A DNA stretch of 64,000 bases. Origin: Phoenix dactylifera (lineage: Eukaryota > Streptophyta > Magnoliopsida > Arecales > Arecaceae). The notes under the pieces were generated by a model. That model ran no database searches, was not told the origin of the DNA, and worked only from the letters and a program-made list of their open reading frames with translations. Both the position numbers and the translations under genes were made by a program. How positions within the stretch are numbered: the first letter of the stretch is position 1; every line of letters begins with the position of its first letter. This document shows, piece by piece, positions 23,801 through 33,944 of this stretch. The stretch lies in the NCBI RefSeq assembly GCF_009389715.1, contig NW_024068537.1, positions 1 to 64,000 on the forward strand, read 5' to 3'.

Positions 23801-26800
23801 AGTTAAAATCCATGGCCCAAAACAAAGTCTGGGATCTTGTTGAATTGCCTGAAGGATGCAAAAGAGTCGGATGTAAATGGGTTTTCAAAAGAAAACATGA
23901 CTCTAAAGGCAATGTGCAACAATATAAAGCCAGACTTGTGGCGAAAGGTTTTACTCAGAAACAGGGCATTGATTATAAAGAGACTTTTTCTCCAGTATCT
24001 AAAAAGGACTCTTTCAGAATCATTATGGCATTGGTGGCTCATTTCGATTTGGAGTTGCACCAAATGGATGTGAAAACGGCCTTTTTGAATGGAAGTTTGG
24101 ATGAAGAGGTCTACATGGAGCAGCCGGAAGGCTTCTCTGAAGAGGGTAAAGGTCACTTGGTTTGTAAGCTCAATAAGTCAATCTATGGACTTAAACAAGC
24201 TTCTCGACAATAGTATCTAAAGTTTCATAATACCATTATTACTTTTGGATTTAAGGAAAACGTCGTTGATCGATGTATATATCTAAAGGTCAGTGGGAGC
24301 AAGTTTATTTTTCTAGTCCTGTATGTTGATGACATATTGTTGGGCAGTAGTGATATGGGTTTACTGTATGAAACTAAGAGTTTTCTCTCAAAGAATTTTG
24401 AAATGAAAGACATGGGTGAGGCATCTTTCGTGATTGGAATCGAAATCTTTCGAGACCGAAAACGAGGATTGTTGGGATTGTCTCAGAAAAGTTATATAGA
24501 AAGAATTCTTGAGAGATTTGGCATGAAAGATTGTTCATCTTTAGATACCCCGATAACGAAAGGTGATAAGTTCAGCATCTCACAATGTCCAAAGACTGAT
24601 TGGGAGCGGAAGGAGATGGAAAAGATTCCGTATGCATCTGTTGTGGGAAGCTTGATATATGCGCAAACTTGTACGAGGCCAGATATCAGTTTTGCAGTTG
24701 GCATGCTTGGACGTTACCAAAGTAATCCAGGAATGTCCCATTGGAAAGCTGCGAAGAGGGTACTGCGCTATTTGCAAGGAACTAAGGATTATTTGCTCAC
24801 CTTTAGAAGAACTGATAATCTAGAGGTGATCGGATACTTAGACTCTGATTTTGCTGGTTGCTCAGATAGCAGAAAATCCACTTCTGGTTATGTGTTTTTG
24901 ATGGCAGGTGGAGCTATTTTCTGGAAGAGTATGAAGCAAACTATTACTGCTTCGTCTACAATGGAGGCTGAGTTTGTGGCGTGCTTTGAAGCCACAGTGC
25001 ATGGTTTATGGCTGAGGAACTTTATCTCAGGACTTGGAGTTGTCGACTCTATAGCCAAGCCGCTGAGAATTTATTGTGATAATTCCTCTGCAGTCTTTTT
25101 CTCCAAGAATGACAAGTATTCTAATGGTGCGAAGCATATGGAGCTCAAATACCTTAGTGTCAAGGAGGAAGTACAGAAACAAACAGTGTCCATAGAACAC
25201 ATTGAGACTTCACTTATGGTTGTTGATCCTTTGACGAAAGGATTAACAGGAAAGAAATTTAAAGAACATGTTGACAGTATGGGTCTTATGTATTTATCTA
25301 TGTTTTGAACATGTTAGTGAGCTCATTAATGTATTAAATGTTTTCTTCAAGACATACATGGATATCCAAGTATAATTGTTTCTGTTTTCTTGTTTTCCAC
25401 TTATATGTACATTGAATTGTGTGGATGAAAGATGACAAGAAAAATGTCTGAAATAGACATGAATATGAACCCAAGGCATAATGATAGTAGTCTTAAACCC
25501 CTATAAAAGATCATGTTAAATGAAGTTGCTAGTGTTGTGGTACATGGAAGGAATTTTGTTGATTGAATAACAAATGACCGCCATGACTCGCATTGGTAGC
25601 CAATTTGACATTGATATAATGGAACTCATATGAAGTATATTGGACTAGGAAGGTTTTCTAATGAAAAGCGTGCACGTGTATGATTTTAATGTCATAACCC
25701 ATAATAGTCGTTTATAAAAAAAAAAAAATTCAAATTACAAAGAATGTTTTATTTTGTTTTATGGGTGTATGGGTCAAGTGGGAGAATGTAAGAATATTAT
25801 AAATTAATATTCTATTAAAGTGTCCCACACACCCTATAATACCCAATTAAAGGATTATGGGTCATTACTAGTCCAATTGTATTTATGGGTAGAAAACCTA
25901 TTAAAAGAGTCTTTTGGTTTTCTTGCTCGTAAGAGCCTTTTGGTTTTCTTGCTGGTAGAAAACCTATTAAAAGAGTCCTTTGGTCTTCTTGATGGTGGGA
26001 GACCTATAAAAGAAATGAGAGACTCTAGGGTTCATACCTACAACATAATTTGTGCCTCTAATCATCGTGAGACACTCTTGAGGAACGTTGTTAGGGTGAT
26101 CCTTCTCTCTAAAAGTAAGGACAGATTTTAAACAATGGATACAGATAAGTCTTTATAGTTTTATATTCCGCGTTAATTGTGATTAACATGATAATCCAAG
26201 ATCTTGATGTATTTTCATATTTGAAAATATAACAGATATTACCTCAACTTCAAAATTTAGAGCCGAAAGAGAGGTGATGCTTGCAATCCGAAGGCGGTAT
26301 GTTTTGCCCGGGATAACTGTTAACACATAAGGCGAGCACTCAGGATTGGTTGCATTGCATACCCCGCCTCCTGCGTTGGAGCAGTTGAATTTCCCCCTTC
26401 CATTGATCAAAAGTGACTGCAAGATTAAGAAGACCCCACTTAGTGCAACCTTCAGAGGGCTCTAAGAAAGTACTGTTCCATCGTCTGTTGGACGAAAAGT
26501 TCTTAGTGAGGGGAAAAAATCCTTTAGGAAAGACAAGTTAAAGATAGAAATCTTAGTACAGGAGGAAGGCTGAAAACCATGGTCTGAAAATTCTACTGGG
26601 AGTGAGTATGAATAATCAATTGCATCCGCTTAGAAGCAGTATCATGATTTTTTCTGAATTCTAGAAACATTTTTCCAACACAATGGAAAGTAAAAGTTTC
26701 TTATAAAATTAGGATTTCTTTGCTCCAAAAGGGAAGGGGGGAGGGGGACACAGAAGTTGCCATACCTGAGGCTCTCCAACCCAAGTGAAGTTTTTGGAGC

Positions 26801-27949
26801 TCAGGCCCACAGCCTGTTCATAGGTGTTCTGGTGCCACCAGTCATTAAGGATGATGCTCCGGTCATAGTCGTAGATGAACGGCTCGACCACACCAGCAGG
26901 GGGCAGAACTCGAATAAGACCGTAGAGTCCAGCAGACCTTTGCATCTCATAGTGTGCATGGTACATGTACGTGCCCGACTGGGATTTCAGCGAAAGACTG
27001 ATGAGTTAATTGCCTTTTAACATTTGTACTGAATTTTAGTTTCTATTGAATTTAGTTTCAACTCCCAAAACTTACTCGATCAACAACAAATCTGTAAGTA
27101 AAAGTATCCCTTGGCACAACCGGACACTGTGTCACACCCTCTGTGCCATCAAACCATGGAGTGCCAATCTATAAAACAAAATAATGATTATTATAGCAAT
27201 AGAAATGTTGGTAATTTCCATTCCTATCTTCAGAGGGCTAGGAGTAGGAGGAAGATCAAGAAATAATAATAACTAATAACTTTTATATTGCTTCTATTTC
27301 GAAATGAAATAAAAAGTTAAAAAGTCCGGGTCTTGTTTTCAAAGTATTTGATACAGATAATTCGACTATGTGGTGCTTCCATTGTTAGTTAGGAAATCTA
27401 ATAACACACACACACACACACACACAGCAAAGATATATAGGTATGAGAGTGAAGTTGAGAAGAGATTTGGCCCCACCCACAGGGCGATTTCACCAATCCT
27501 GTTCCCAACAAAAGGGGAACAAGGGACCAACATATTTATGTCGTCTCTCGCAAGAAAACATATTTATGTTGTCTATGATTCAAAATGAAATAAAGGCAAG
27601 AAGTTAGTACAGGTCTGATACCATAAGTTTGCAAACTTGCTTCTAAGTTTTGTATCAGCACCTGCCTAATCCCATGCCAGTGAATGGCTAAGTTCTCAGT
27701 GAGCAACGCATTCTTGACATCGATGACCACAGTGTCTCCCTGCTCGGCAATGATGGTTGGGCCAGGTGTTCTCCCATTGATGGTGATTGCCAACTTCTGG
27801 AAGCAATCTGGGGACTTGAACTGGTATGCCACCTCCCATTTTTGATAGTGGATTTTAGCTCGAACAGAGCCTGTGGTCGCAGAGATGATGAGGAAAAACA
27901 ACAGCGGCAGCTTAGCTGCCAACCCAACGCCGTCCGGCCACAAGTCCAT
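17830..27949 (-). CDS. L-ascorbate oxidase, copy A (intact, with a retrotransposon in intron 4)
   Basis: Five minus-strand exons, 27949-27662, 27168-27076, 26978-26766, 26416-26243 and 18783-17830, all in phase 0 with GT-AG introns, give 573 residues, the usual family length. The secreted blue copper enzyme oxidises ascorbate in the apoplast and reduces O2 to water. A signal peptide covers about 1-31. Copper sites are complete: HWHG (His90, His92), HAH (134, 136), HPWHLHGH (471-478) and HCHIEPH with Cys534, His539 and axial Met544. Intron 4 is 7,459 bp because of a Ty1-copia insertion in antisense orientation; the twin intron in C is 397 bp. Splice sites survive, so the gene may still work. 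A TATA-like TTATAAAAAAC lies about 120 bases upstream of the ATG. Confidence 0.93.
19175..19622 (+). repeat. 5' LTR of the Ty1-copia element
   Basis: 448 bp, beginning TGTAAGAATATTATAAATT and ending AAATATAACA. A TATA-like CCTATAAAAGAAATG lies near 19,390. It differs from the 3' LTR at about four positions. Inside, a segment around AAAACCTATTAAAAGAGTC is repeated two to three times. Confidence 0.95.
19625..19637 (+). other. Primer binding site of the Ty1-copia element
   Basis: TGGTATCAGAGCC, two bases after the 5' LTR, is the standard plant copia primer site complementary to the 3' end of initiator tRNA-Met. Confidence 0.9.
20938..21188 (+). repeat. Three tandem units of about 84 bp in the Ty1-copia leader
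   Basis: Units start at about 20,938, 21,020 and 21,106. Each has GGAAGGAACACTTGTATG, TCCTCCCAAAGG and TAGTTCATCCA-like landmarks. Units 1 and 3 are closest, with the middle one more diverged. They lie in the 1.7-kb untranslated leader between the primer site and gag and could fold or bind proteins; the role is unknown. Confidence 0.75.
25773..25786 (+). other. Polypurine tract of the Ty1-copia element
   Basis: The purine-rich AAGTGGGAGAA sequence directly precedes the 3' LTR at 25787, the expected place for plus-strand priming. Confidence 0.8.
25787..26234 (+). repeat. 3' LTR of the Ty1-copia element
   Basis: 448 bp, the same length as the 5' LTR and about 99% identical. It is followed directly by the second GATAT target copy and then the donor end of ascorbate oxidase intron 4 (read on the minus strand). 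Confidence 0.95.
27403..27426. repeat. (AC)n microsatellite in ascorbate oxidase intron 1
   Basis: About 12 AC units in copy A. The twin in unit C (about 62,165-62,204) is longer and mixed with GCAC units, so the tract is length-variable between the duplicates and would serve as a marker that separates them. Confidence 0.9.
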
Positions 27950-28600
27950 CTTCGACCAAGAAACTCTTCCCTCCGGCTCCGAGAAGCGCTCCTGTCACCC
28001 CAAAAGTTGGCGGATCTATCGAGGGGGATCTGGAACTACTAAGTGGCAATCTAAGAAGCCATATTAGTTTTTTATAACCTTTTGGTCAGTAGCATTTTGT
28101 TAATGAAACGGATTGACCTTGGCCCAGTCTTTCTCTCATTCTCTTAAAAAAAAAAAAATCTTGGTCAAATAGAAAGAACAGACGTCGTAGTTGGGGGGTA
28201 CAAAGAAATTTCTAACGAATGCTTGTCAAATTTCTAAAAAGAAATTTCTTATGGATGGTGATTTCATGGAAAAACATGGTTTACTCGGGTCCACCGCTCA
28301 AAAGGCAAGACATTTGTTTTTTTTCATCAAGCACTCTTATTTTTTGGGGGGGTACAATGGGAAGCTAGACCGCAAAAATGAAAGTCCCATACAATCAATT
28401 TGTATAACATCATTTGAGAAAATATCGTAATGGAAATCTCAGCTTGCCAGCTAACCCGTAGGAAAATTAGCCTCTCTAAACATATGATTAGCAGTGAAGA
28501 AATTCAAAGATGCATATAGATGGAGAATATCAAAAGGAAGAGGACTTGATGGCGCAGGAATCTTTCCCTTGATCTAATTAATGCCAGTACTAGAGTCATC
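27950..28600 (-). promoter_or_regulatory. Promoter region of ascorbate oxidase A
   Basis: Read on the minus strand, TTATAAAAAACTAATATGG lies at about 28,062-28,078, some 120 bases before the ATG, and is conserved in unit C (about 62,838-62,853). Upstream is a mix of short poly(A/T) runs with no other motif I would name. No gene is seen in this interval. Confidence 0.45.
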
Positions 28601-28775
28601 GTCAAGCAGAATACTTTTGAGTCAAACTTGTAGCTCTAAAATTAGAAACAGAAATAGCTGAAAATCGTCTAGTACCAGCAAAGATAAAGTGGCCATAATG
28701 ATCTCCAATGAGAAACCCGACAGCACCTTGATTACTTTTGAGGGAGCTATCAAAGTTGATCTTTAAAGTTCTAAG
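28600..28775 (-). pseudogene. LINE RNase H fragment upstream of ascorbate oxidase A
   Basis: Minus-strand translation gives LKINFDSSLKSNQGAVGF and then a GHFIFAGTRRF-like stretch, matching the start of the RVT_3 / RNase H domain of plant LINEs (KxNFDGS...GGxGxVIRD). It is a short, dead fragment. The unit C copy lies at about 63,180-63,345. Confidence 0.55.
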
Positions 28776-28874
28776 GGATAGGGGACCTAATGAACCTATA
28801 AAGGAAAGGAAGATGAGCTACTAGAGTTGCAGATGACCCAGCACAAATATTAACCAAACACAGATGTCATCTCT

Positions 28875-29311
28875 TGTGAGGACCTGTGCGGGCATGTGTT
28901 TAGTTCCACATCGTTTATGCCAGAGAGATCTTGAATACTTATACAGGACTACAAAATCCAAAAAATACCTTCCAGCTCGCTATTTTGGATGAGGTCTTAG
29001 GTTGTTACAAATGGTATCAAAGCATACCCGACACATAGCCCATGTGGACTAGGGGACCCTGCAGCACAGGCTCCTTAAGGCTAACGACGGGCCGAACGTG
29101 GTGTTTGTGATTAGATTTGAATGGATTTGGGCCTTTAGCGTGACGAGGACGTCACTGCTTAAACAAGAAGATTATGTGAGGATTTGTGCGGGGCATGTGT
29201 TTAGTCCCACATCGATTATTTGCCAAAAAGATCTTGGGTACTTATACAGGACTAAGAAATCCAAAAATACCTTTCAGCTAGCCATTTTGAGTGAAAACTT
29301 GGGTTGTTATA
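28875..29311 (+). mobile_element. TRIM (miniature LTR retrotransposon), unit A
   Basis: Two direct repeats of about 135 and 137 bp (28875-29009 and 29175-29311), each from TGTGAGGA to GGTTGTTA(C/T)A, flank a 165-bp interior. ATGGTATCAAAGC right after the first repeat is a tRNA-Met-type primer site. There is no coding capacity. The two LTRs have diverged noticeably, so it is old. Unit C holds the same insertion at 63446-63882. Confidence 0.85.
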
Positions 29312-29568
29312 TCCTTTGGACATATGGGTTTAGTTCAAGTAACAACATCTCTCATTTCAATCCTTTATTCGTAAACTCCTAGTTTCACGAGATCTAGCTC
29401 GCTTGGGGGTTAGATGAGATGGGTATAGGTAGCATGATAACAACAATATCTTTGATAACAATCAACTTATATAATTAACTATAACAACAATTGAGAAAAG
29501 AGAGAATCCAAAAGCAATAAATTGAGAGCCTAAACAATTGTTAGGTCTGAATATTATGATAAGAAAAT
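29312..29568. other. Spacer between two TRIMs; A/C homology followed to window end here
   Basis: The last base of the window in unit C aligns near 29,428, so the duplicated segment extends at least this far. No gene is seen. Confidence 0.6.
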
Positions 29569-29967
29569 TATAACAACCCAAGATTTCATCAAAAAAGCTA
29601 GTTGGGTGATATTATTTGGTTCCTAGGCCCTATATAATTATCCAAAATCTATCCAGTGCATAGTCGATATGGGACTAAATATATGCTCGTATGAGTCCTC
29701 ACATGCTCTTCCCATTTAAGCTCTAGCATACTCGCCAAGCTAAGGGTCTAAATCTATTCAAATATAATCATAGGCATCATGATCGACCTGTGGTTAGCTT
29801 CAAGGAGCCTGTGTCGCAATGTCTCCTAATTCACATGGGCTATGGACCTGATCTGTTCTGATATCATTTATAATAATATAAGATTATTTGGATTCTTTAG
29901 CCTTACCCAAAATCTACCTAGTGCATGGTTAATATAAGACTAAATACGCCCCTGCATGGAAGCTCAC
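29569..29967 (-). mobile_element. Second TRIM, reverse orientation
   Basis: Read in reverse, an LTR lies at 29569-29703 (ends TATAACAACCC and CCTCACA as seen on the plus strand). The interior has a degraded primer-site complement near 29,855, and a second, shorter LTR runs to 29967. It is the same family as the TRIM 250 bases away, facing it. It looks old and partly eroded. Confidence 0.75.
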
Positions 29968-30458
29968 AAAAATAGATTTGCAATGACCTATGAATGGAAA
30001 CATAAGAATTTAAACTAATATCACTGGAATTGTATCCAATCTAGACGCAAAAATGAAAGGTTACATTTTGAAAAATAATTGGACAAATGTACAACAAATT
30101 TGGTCAGTTTTCATCACGGTGGTGTAGCCACGAGGATGGGAAAGTTTCTCAGCAAGTGAATAAAAGTATTTTTTTCCTTTATGCGAGTTTGCGTGTACTT
30201 GTTCTTGGTGCCCGCCACTGACTACTATTTGTGGTCTTACCCGTTCCAACTGCTATAATGTCGAGCATGCAAGCTAACAAGAAAAGAAAACCTATGTCTT
30301 CCGTGCCCCACAACACGGTTCGGCAATAACACAATATTAATCCGATTACTTAGCTCCAGAAGGCAAGGAATCGATCTTTTCTTTTGTGGTGGCATATGTT
30401 TTAGAAAAGCAGGCCTTGCTTTTTTATTTATCCATTTGAAAATAAGAAATATTTATCC
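29968..30458. other. Intergenic between units A and B, no gene recognised
   Basis: AT-rich sequence with short frames only. No twin is seen elsewhere in the window. Confidence 0.5.
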
Positions 30459-30745
30459 AATCACGAAGATATTTATAAGCTGGCAACAACCGCAAAAGGA
30501 TAAGTTGGAAGCCCATAGCACTCGCGGACGGAAGAGGCCAGACTCGAGGGAGATGTAACCGAACCGAAGACTTTTTGTTGGAGGATCGAGATAGAACTGT
30601 AGATCGATGGCAACGTAGTGCCCAACAAAAATAAGGAAGACATGATCGCCCCGCCGATTTTGATTACTTGCCCGTCACCCATTGGTTGAATAGAGCATGA
30701 CATCCAGTCCGGTTCCGTAGGGTTTGGGTAAAGTCACTGTACCCC
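30459..30745 (+). promoter_or_regulatory. Orphan copy of the receptor-kinase promoter, no gene behind it
   Basis: This matches the region upstream of receptor kinases A, B and C (for example 6,880-7,115 in A). Shared landmarks are CATAGCACTCGCGGACGG, GAGGCCAGACTCGAGGG and CCGTAGGGTTTGGGTAAAG. The match stops before the TATA box and start codon. The next block (30,750-30,835) instead matches sequence near 5,665-5,735, which in unit A lies 1.2 kb upstream of the promoter, so the pieces have been rejoined out of order. Confidence 0.7.
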
Positions 30746-31024
30746 AAAACTAGGGGCATTATGGCGGGACCATAGCTTTAGTTAAATCTTGATTCATACC
30801 CTATCTTTTGAAAAATAAATTATTACCTAAACAAGGTATTGCAAAGAGAGTCGAGAGGCGCTGGTCTTCGAGTTCGTTTCTTTGAAGCTGCCAATGGAGG
30901 ACTTGGACGCAAAAGAAGTTCCGTCGTCATGCACGCGGTGAATGCATGATGCGGATCTTTTGAAATAATTATTTCATTGTAGTACTCCAGGAAAAAAAAG
31001 AAAAGAAAAAACCCTTCATACCCA
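30746..31024. other. Rearranged spacer, partly matching 5,665-5,735
   Basis: It begins with a copy of the GGGGCATTATGGCGGGACC-type block seen in units A and C upstream of the LINE remnant, then unmatched sequence. No gene is seen. Confidence 0.45.
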
Positions 31025-31275
31025 TTCAGTTAGCGGTCAGTGCAAACAAAAGAATATCCACAAATGCTTTTCAAAGGGCCCTTTCTTTCACCTTATGGTA
31101 TGCATGACCACAATAATATATGAGCTAATCACCTATGAGATTGATTCCTAATTTATGCTTCTTGTGCAGTCAATTAGTCATAGCTTGTTCCAAGATCGAT
31201 AGTTGATGTTGTATCATCGGTTTAATCTCAGATTTATTTCACAGGAGTTGGTCTACAAACTTTTCTGTTTTTCTG
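31025..31275. repeat. Spacer block repeated at 42,420-42,670
   Basis: About 250 bp, from TTAGCGGTCAGTGCAAAC to CTACAAACTTTTCTGTT, match 42,420-42,670 in the same orientation at perhaps 80-85% identity. The two copies bracket unit B, which suggests an old duplication or recombination event using this block. Confidence 0.75.
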
Positions 31276-31854
31276 CAATCCAATTCTCGTCCTTCACGTA
31301 AGTTTATTTTGAAGCACTTGAAGGAGTTGCCGGGCCTCTACCTCTACAATTGCCGGGCCTTTCGCATGAAGAAGGATATGTTTGGATCATGCGGTAGCCC
31401 TTTTTTTTGAGATTTATGCAAGCAGATGGATGAAGATGTTCTGAGAGCTTTCAAAGCTGTGTGGAGCATGATCAAATGGCCGATGATGTGAAAGAAGATC
31501 AATCGGAAGATACAACCCGAACCGTATCATTTCATCGTCGGAAAAGTTGGCAGTGTTGGCCTCCAAGCATATATACAGGCTCCGTTTTAGACTATCACAA
31601 ATTCCTTGCCAATGCAAAATATGTTATCAAATCTTCAGCGGTTAAGATGATGTCATTTTATGCATCTTTCCCATCAAAATGCCAAACCAAGAATGAACTT
31701 CCATTAGCCACATTTGTTTGAAATTGTATTTTGTGCTTCTTGAAGAAGGCTATAGCAACTTTAGCGAAGCAAGAATAAAAGAAATAACGAGCCTCGAATA
31801 GATATAATTGTCAGGAGCATGACTTTATGGCGTTGATTAGCATTTTCTTGTTAA
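31276..31854. other. Intergenic with a fragment of the 44-bp minisatellite
   Basis: At about 31,405-31,460 there are one to one and a half units of the minisatellite seen in A and C (TTTGAGATTTATGCAAGCAG then ATGGATGA). An 86-codon frame (31461-31721) has no recognised domain. The rest is unassigned. Confidence 0.45.
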
Positions 31855-32270
31855 AAGCGTGTCACATGGAGGTAAACTGTGCACATAACCACACAAGCCT
31901 CTATCATGAACAAACAACTCTCTTGGAGCATTTTGGAAAAACTGGTTATCAGGAAAAAGACCCTCCAGGAGGTATGATAAATCTATGGATGAGAAGCTAA
32001 TCATGCGTGGAAGAGATGATGAAATGGAACCTCCTAACTTGTTATGCGAGAGATTTAGGTGTTTTAGCATTAGTAGCTTGCTTAGTTGTGATGGAATATT
32101 ATACCCATGAAGAAATTGTTGCTTCGATCGAGTAATTCTTACAGGCTACCAATTTGATGTGGAATGGTTCCATTCAACACATTATTAGTCATCTTAAGCA
32201 GGCAGAGTTTATTGCAGCCCCCAATTTATTCTGGTAGTTGTCCACTCAGAGTGTTTGCTAACAATTTCAT
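31855..32270 (-). pseudogene. Antisense LRR receptor-kinase fragment
   Basis: The minus-strand translation reads as the end of an LRR ectodomain: LSGQLP, GTIPHQIGSL, LNLSHNKLGGSISSSLP, then FFQNAPRELFVHDRGLCG, the conserved segment just before the membrane span in this receptor family. Several stops and frame changes are present, and neither the kinase nor the N-terminus is there. It resembles a different paralogue from A, B and C, which read [14 protein letters not shown] at this point, so it is a separate older copy, inverted relative to the live genes. Confidence 0.75.
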
Positions 32271-32660
32271 ATCAAAAAGTAATACCTGCCAAAAGGAAAA
32301 TCATATCTACAAAAAAATCATGAAGTTTCATCATTTTTCTTGACTTTGCAGCGGTTGGTTCATCTAATAACAATTCCAAGTCACAAACCTCAGTCTCAAA
32401 CTCTGGGCCTCTCCTATGCAGTAGTGTTAGATACCAACTAAATCAGCTAATACTAGCTAGCCATGGAAATATAGGTTAATGGCTGAATAGTATTTTGGTG
32501 ATTCGATGAAGAAACTGGACCATCCAAAGCAATGAAACAGAAAAATATTAATTTAATTTAATCAAGTGAGAGTGAGGCTTGGCATAACCATAAAATTGCT
32601 TTGTTGTGGCTTGGGCGTGTTATGGGCTCAAAATACGAAAAAAAACTCTCCATACATGAC
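32271..32660. other. Intergenic, no gene recognised
   Basis: Nothing recognisable was seen on either strand apart from AT-rich sequence. Confidence 0.5.
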
Positions 32661-32870
32661 ACTAAGGCCATGTATCATAGTATGCCATACCAGCCCAAAT
32701 GGGACAGTACAGAGCGTATCGTACTGTACCGATTCAATATCGGTATTCGATATAGATGACGTACCGATACTTAGTATACTAAAAAAATTTTCGTACCGTG
32801 CCGTACCATACCGATATTGTGCTAGTTGGCATCGGTACGGCCGGTTCCGTTACTAAGACGATGAATTTTG
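32660..32870. repeat. Degenerate GTACCGATAC-rich repeat
   Basis: The tract is dense in variants of CGGTACGG, GTACCGATAC and CGTACCGTGCCGTACC on both strands, giving many overlapping short inverted repeats. It resembles the interior of a palindromic MITE, but I could not find clean ends or a target duplication. Confidence 0.5.
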
Positions 32871-33944
32871 TCATATTATTTAACCCTCCTAGATCCCGCA
32901 ATGGTAATAGTCTTGTGTATGGGGTTGTGTTTTTGTTAATGTAACCATAGGTTGATGTGTAAGATTTAAATGCAATATATGTCAAAAACTTGGCACTTTT
33001 TGATATTCCATATCTATAATGCTACATGGCCCTCTTTCTCTGCAAAAGAAACATTTCCTGCAAGACATGGCATGAGGGGATTTGTGCAGCTTGCAGTACC
33101 GGCGCCGTACATGTGCGATGGACATGCTAAACCAACATTGTGCAGGCCCAGAAAATTTTCATGTGTACTATCAGACACCCCCAAGTATTTTTTGATATTC
33201 GAAGTTTGATTTTGACTCTTTTTTCTTTCACATGCTGACATGGAAGCATGTGATTGGAAGCAGTATTCAGAGTTCAAAATTGATATCATATATGTTTTGA
33301 AATAAATTAATCTCTGCTGCTATATCAATGCATAAAAGATGCATGAAACTAGATTATAATTAACCCATTTCTGTTTCTTAGAAACAAGAGGCGTTCTCCT
33401 TGCTTCCATTGAACTATTTGCCATTCGAGCGACCAAACATAATGCTAAACCAATTTGGTATCCAGGATTGACAATAATGAACCATGATAATCCAAGGTAG
33501 AGAGCATGCATCCTTGGACAGGTGCTACATCACCCATCTCGAGAATAAAGGGCTATGGCTCATCTCTCTGTCCACTTTGTTTGGCACCAAACTTTACTTT
33601 TGAGATGAATGATAGCAGTATGTTTTCAAGATGGATGATTAATTTTTTTGATGATGGCTGTCCAATTGATTCACAGCTCTCCACGGTGTAAAATATGCAA
33701 AGGCTTTAGACCTAACAATAATTAAGATACGGTCCAAGACCGTAGATATTTACACGAACAGTAGCGATATCACCTTAATCCCCTATCTATCTTGGATCAT
33801 GGTGTGATCGATGTAAGATGAGTGGCTAAGCTTGGATTCTTTTTTGAGGATGCACTCTTTCTTCGCTACGATACGTGTTTAAAGGTTATAAAACTCCCAC
33901 CCTTCATTTTAATTTAAGGATCAAATGCTACCCCTTCCTTTTGG
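32871..33944. other. Intergenic, no gene recognised
   Basis: Short frames only, on both strands, none with a known domain. No match to units A or C was noticed. Confidence 0.5.

Larger units (their letters stand above)
19175..26234 (+). mobile_element. Ty1-copia LTR retrotransposon in ascorbate oxidase intron 4
   Basis: A 7,060-bp element with TG...CA ends, two 448-bp LTRs and an exact 5-bp target duplication, GATAT (19170-19174, 26235-26239). The order protease, integrase, reverse transcriptase, RNase H marks Ty1-copia. Parts: gag with a CCHC knuckle ([14 protein letters not shown]), about 21,330-22,050; protease with WWLDSGA, about 22,120; integrase, about 22,540-23,400; reverse transcriptase with YVDDILL, about 23,760-24,600; RNase H, about 24,830-25,270. 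A Tork-like lineage is my guess. It is near full length, with its coding part broken about twice. The LTRs differ at about 0.9% of sites, which suggests an age of some hundred thousand to two million years depending on the rate. Unit C has the empty site. Confidence 0.95.
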
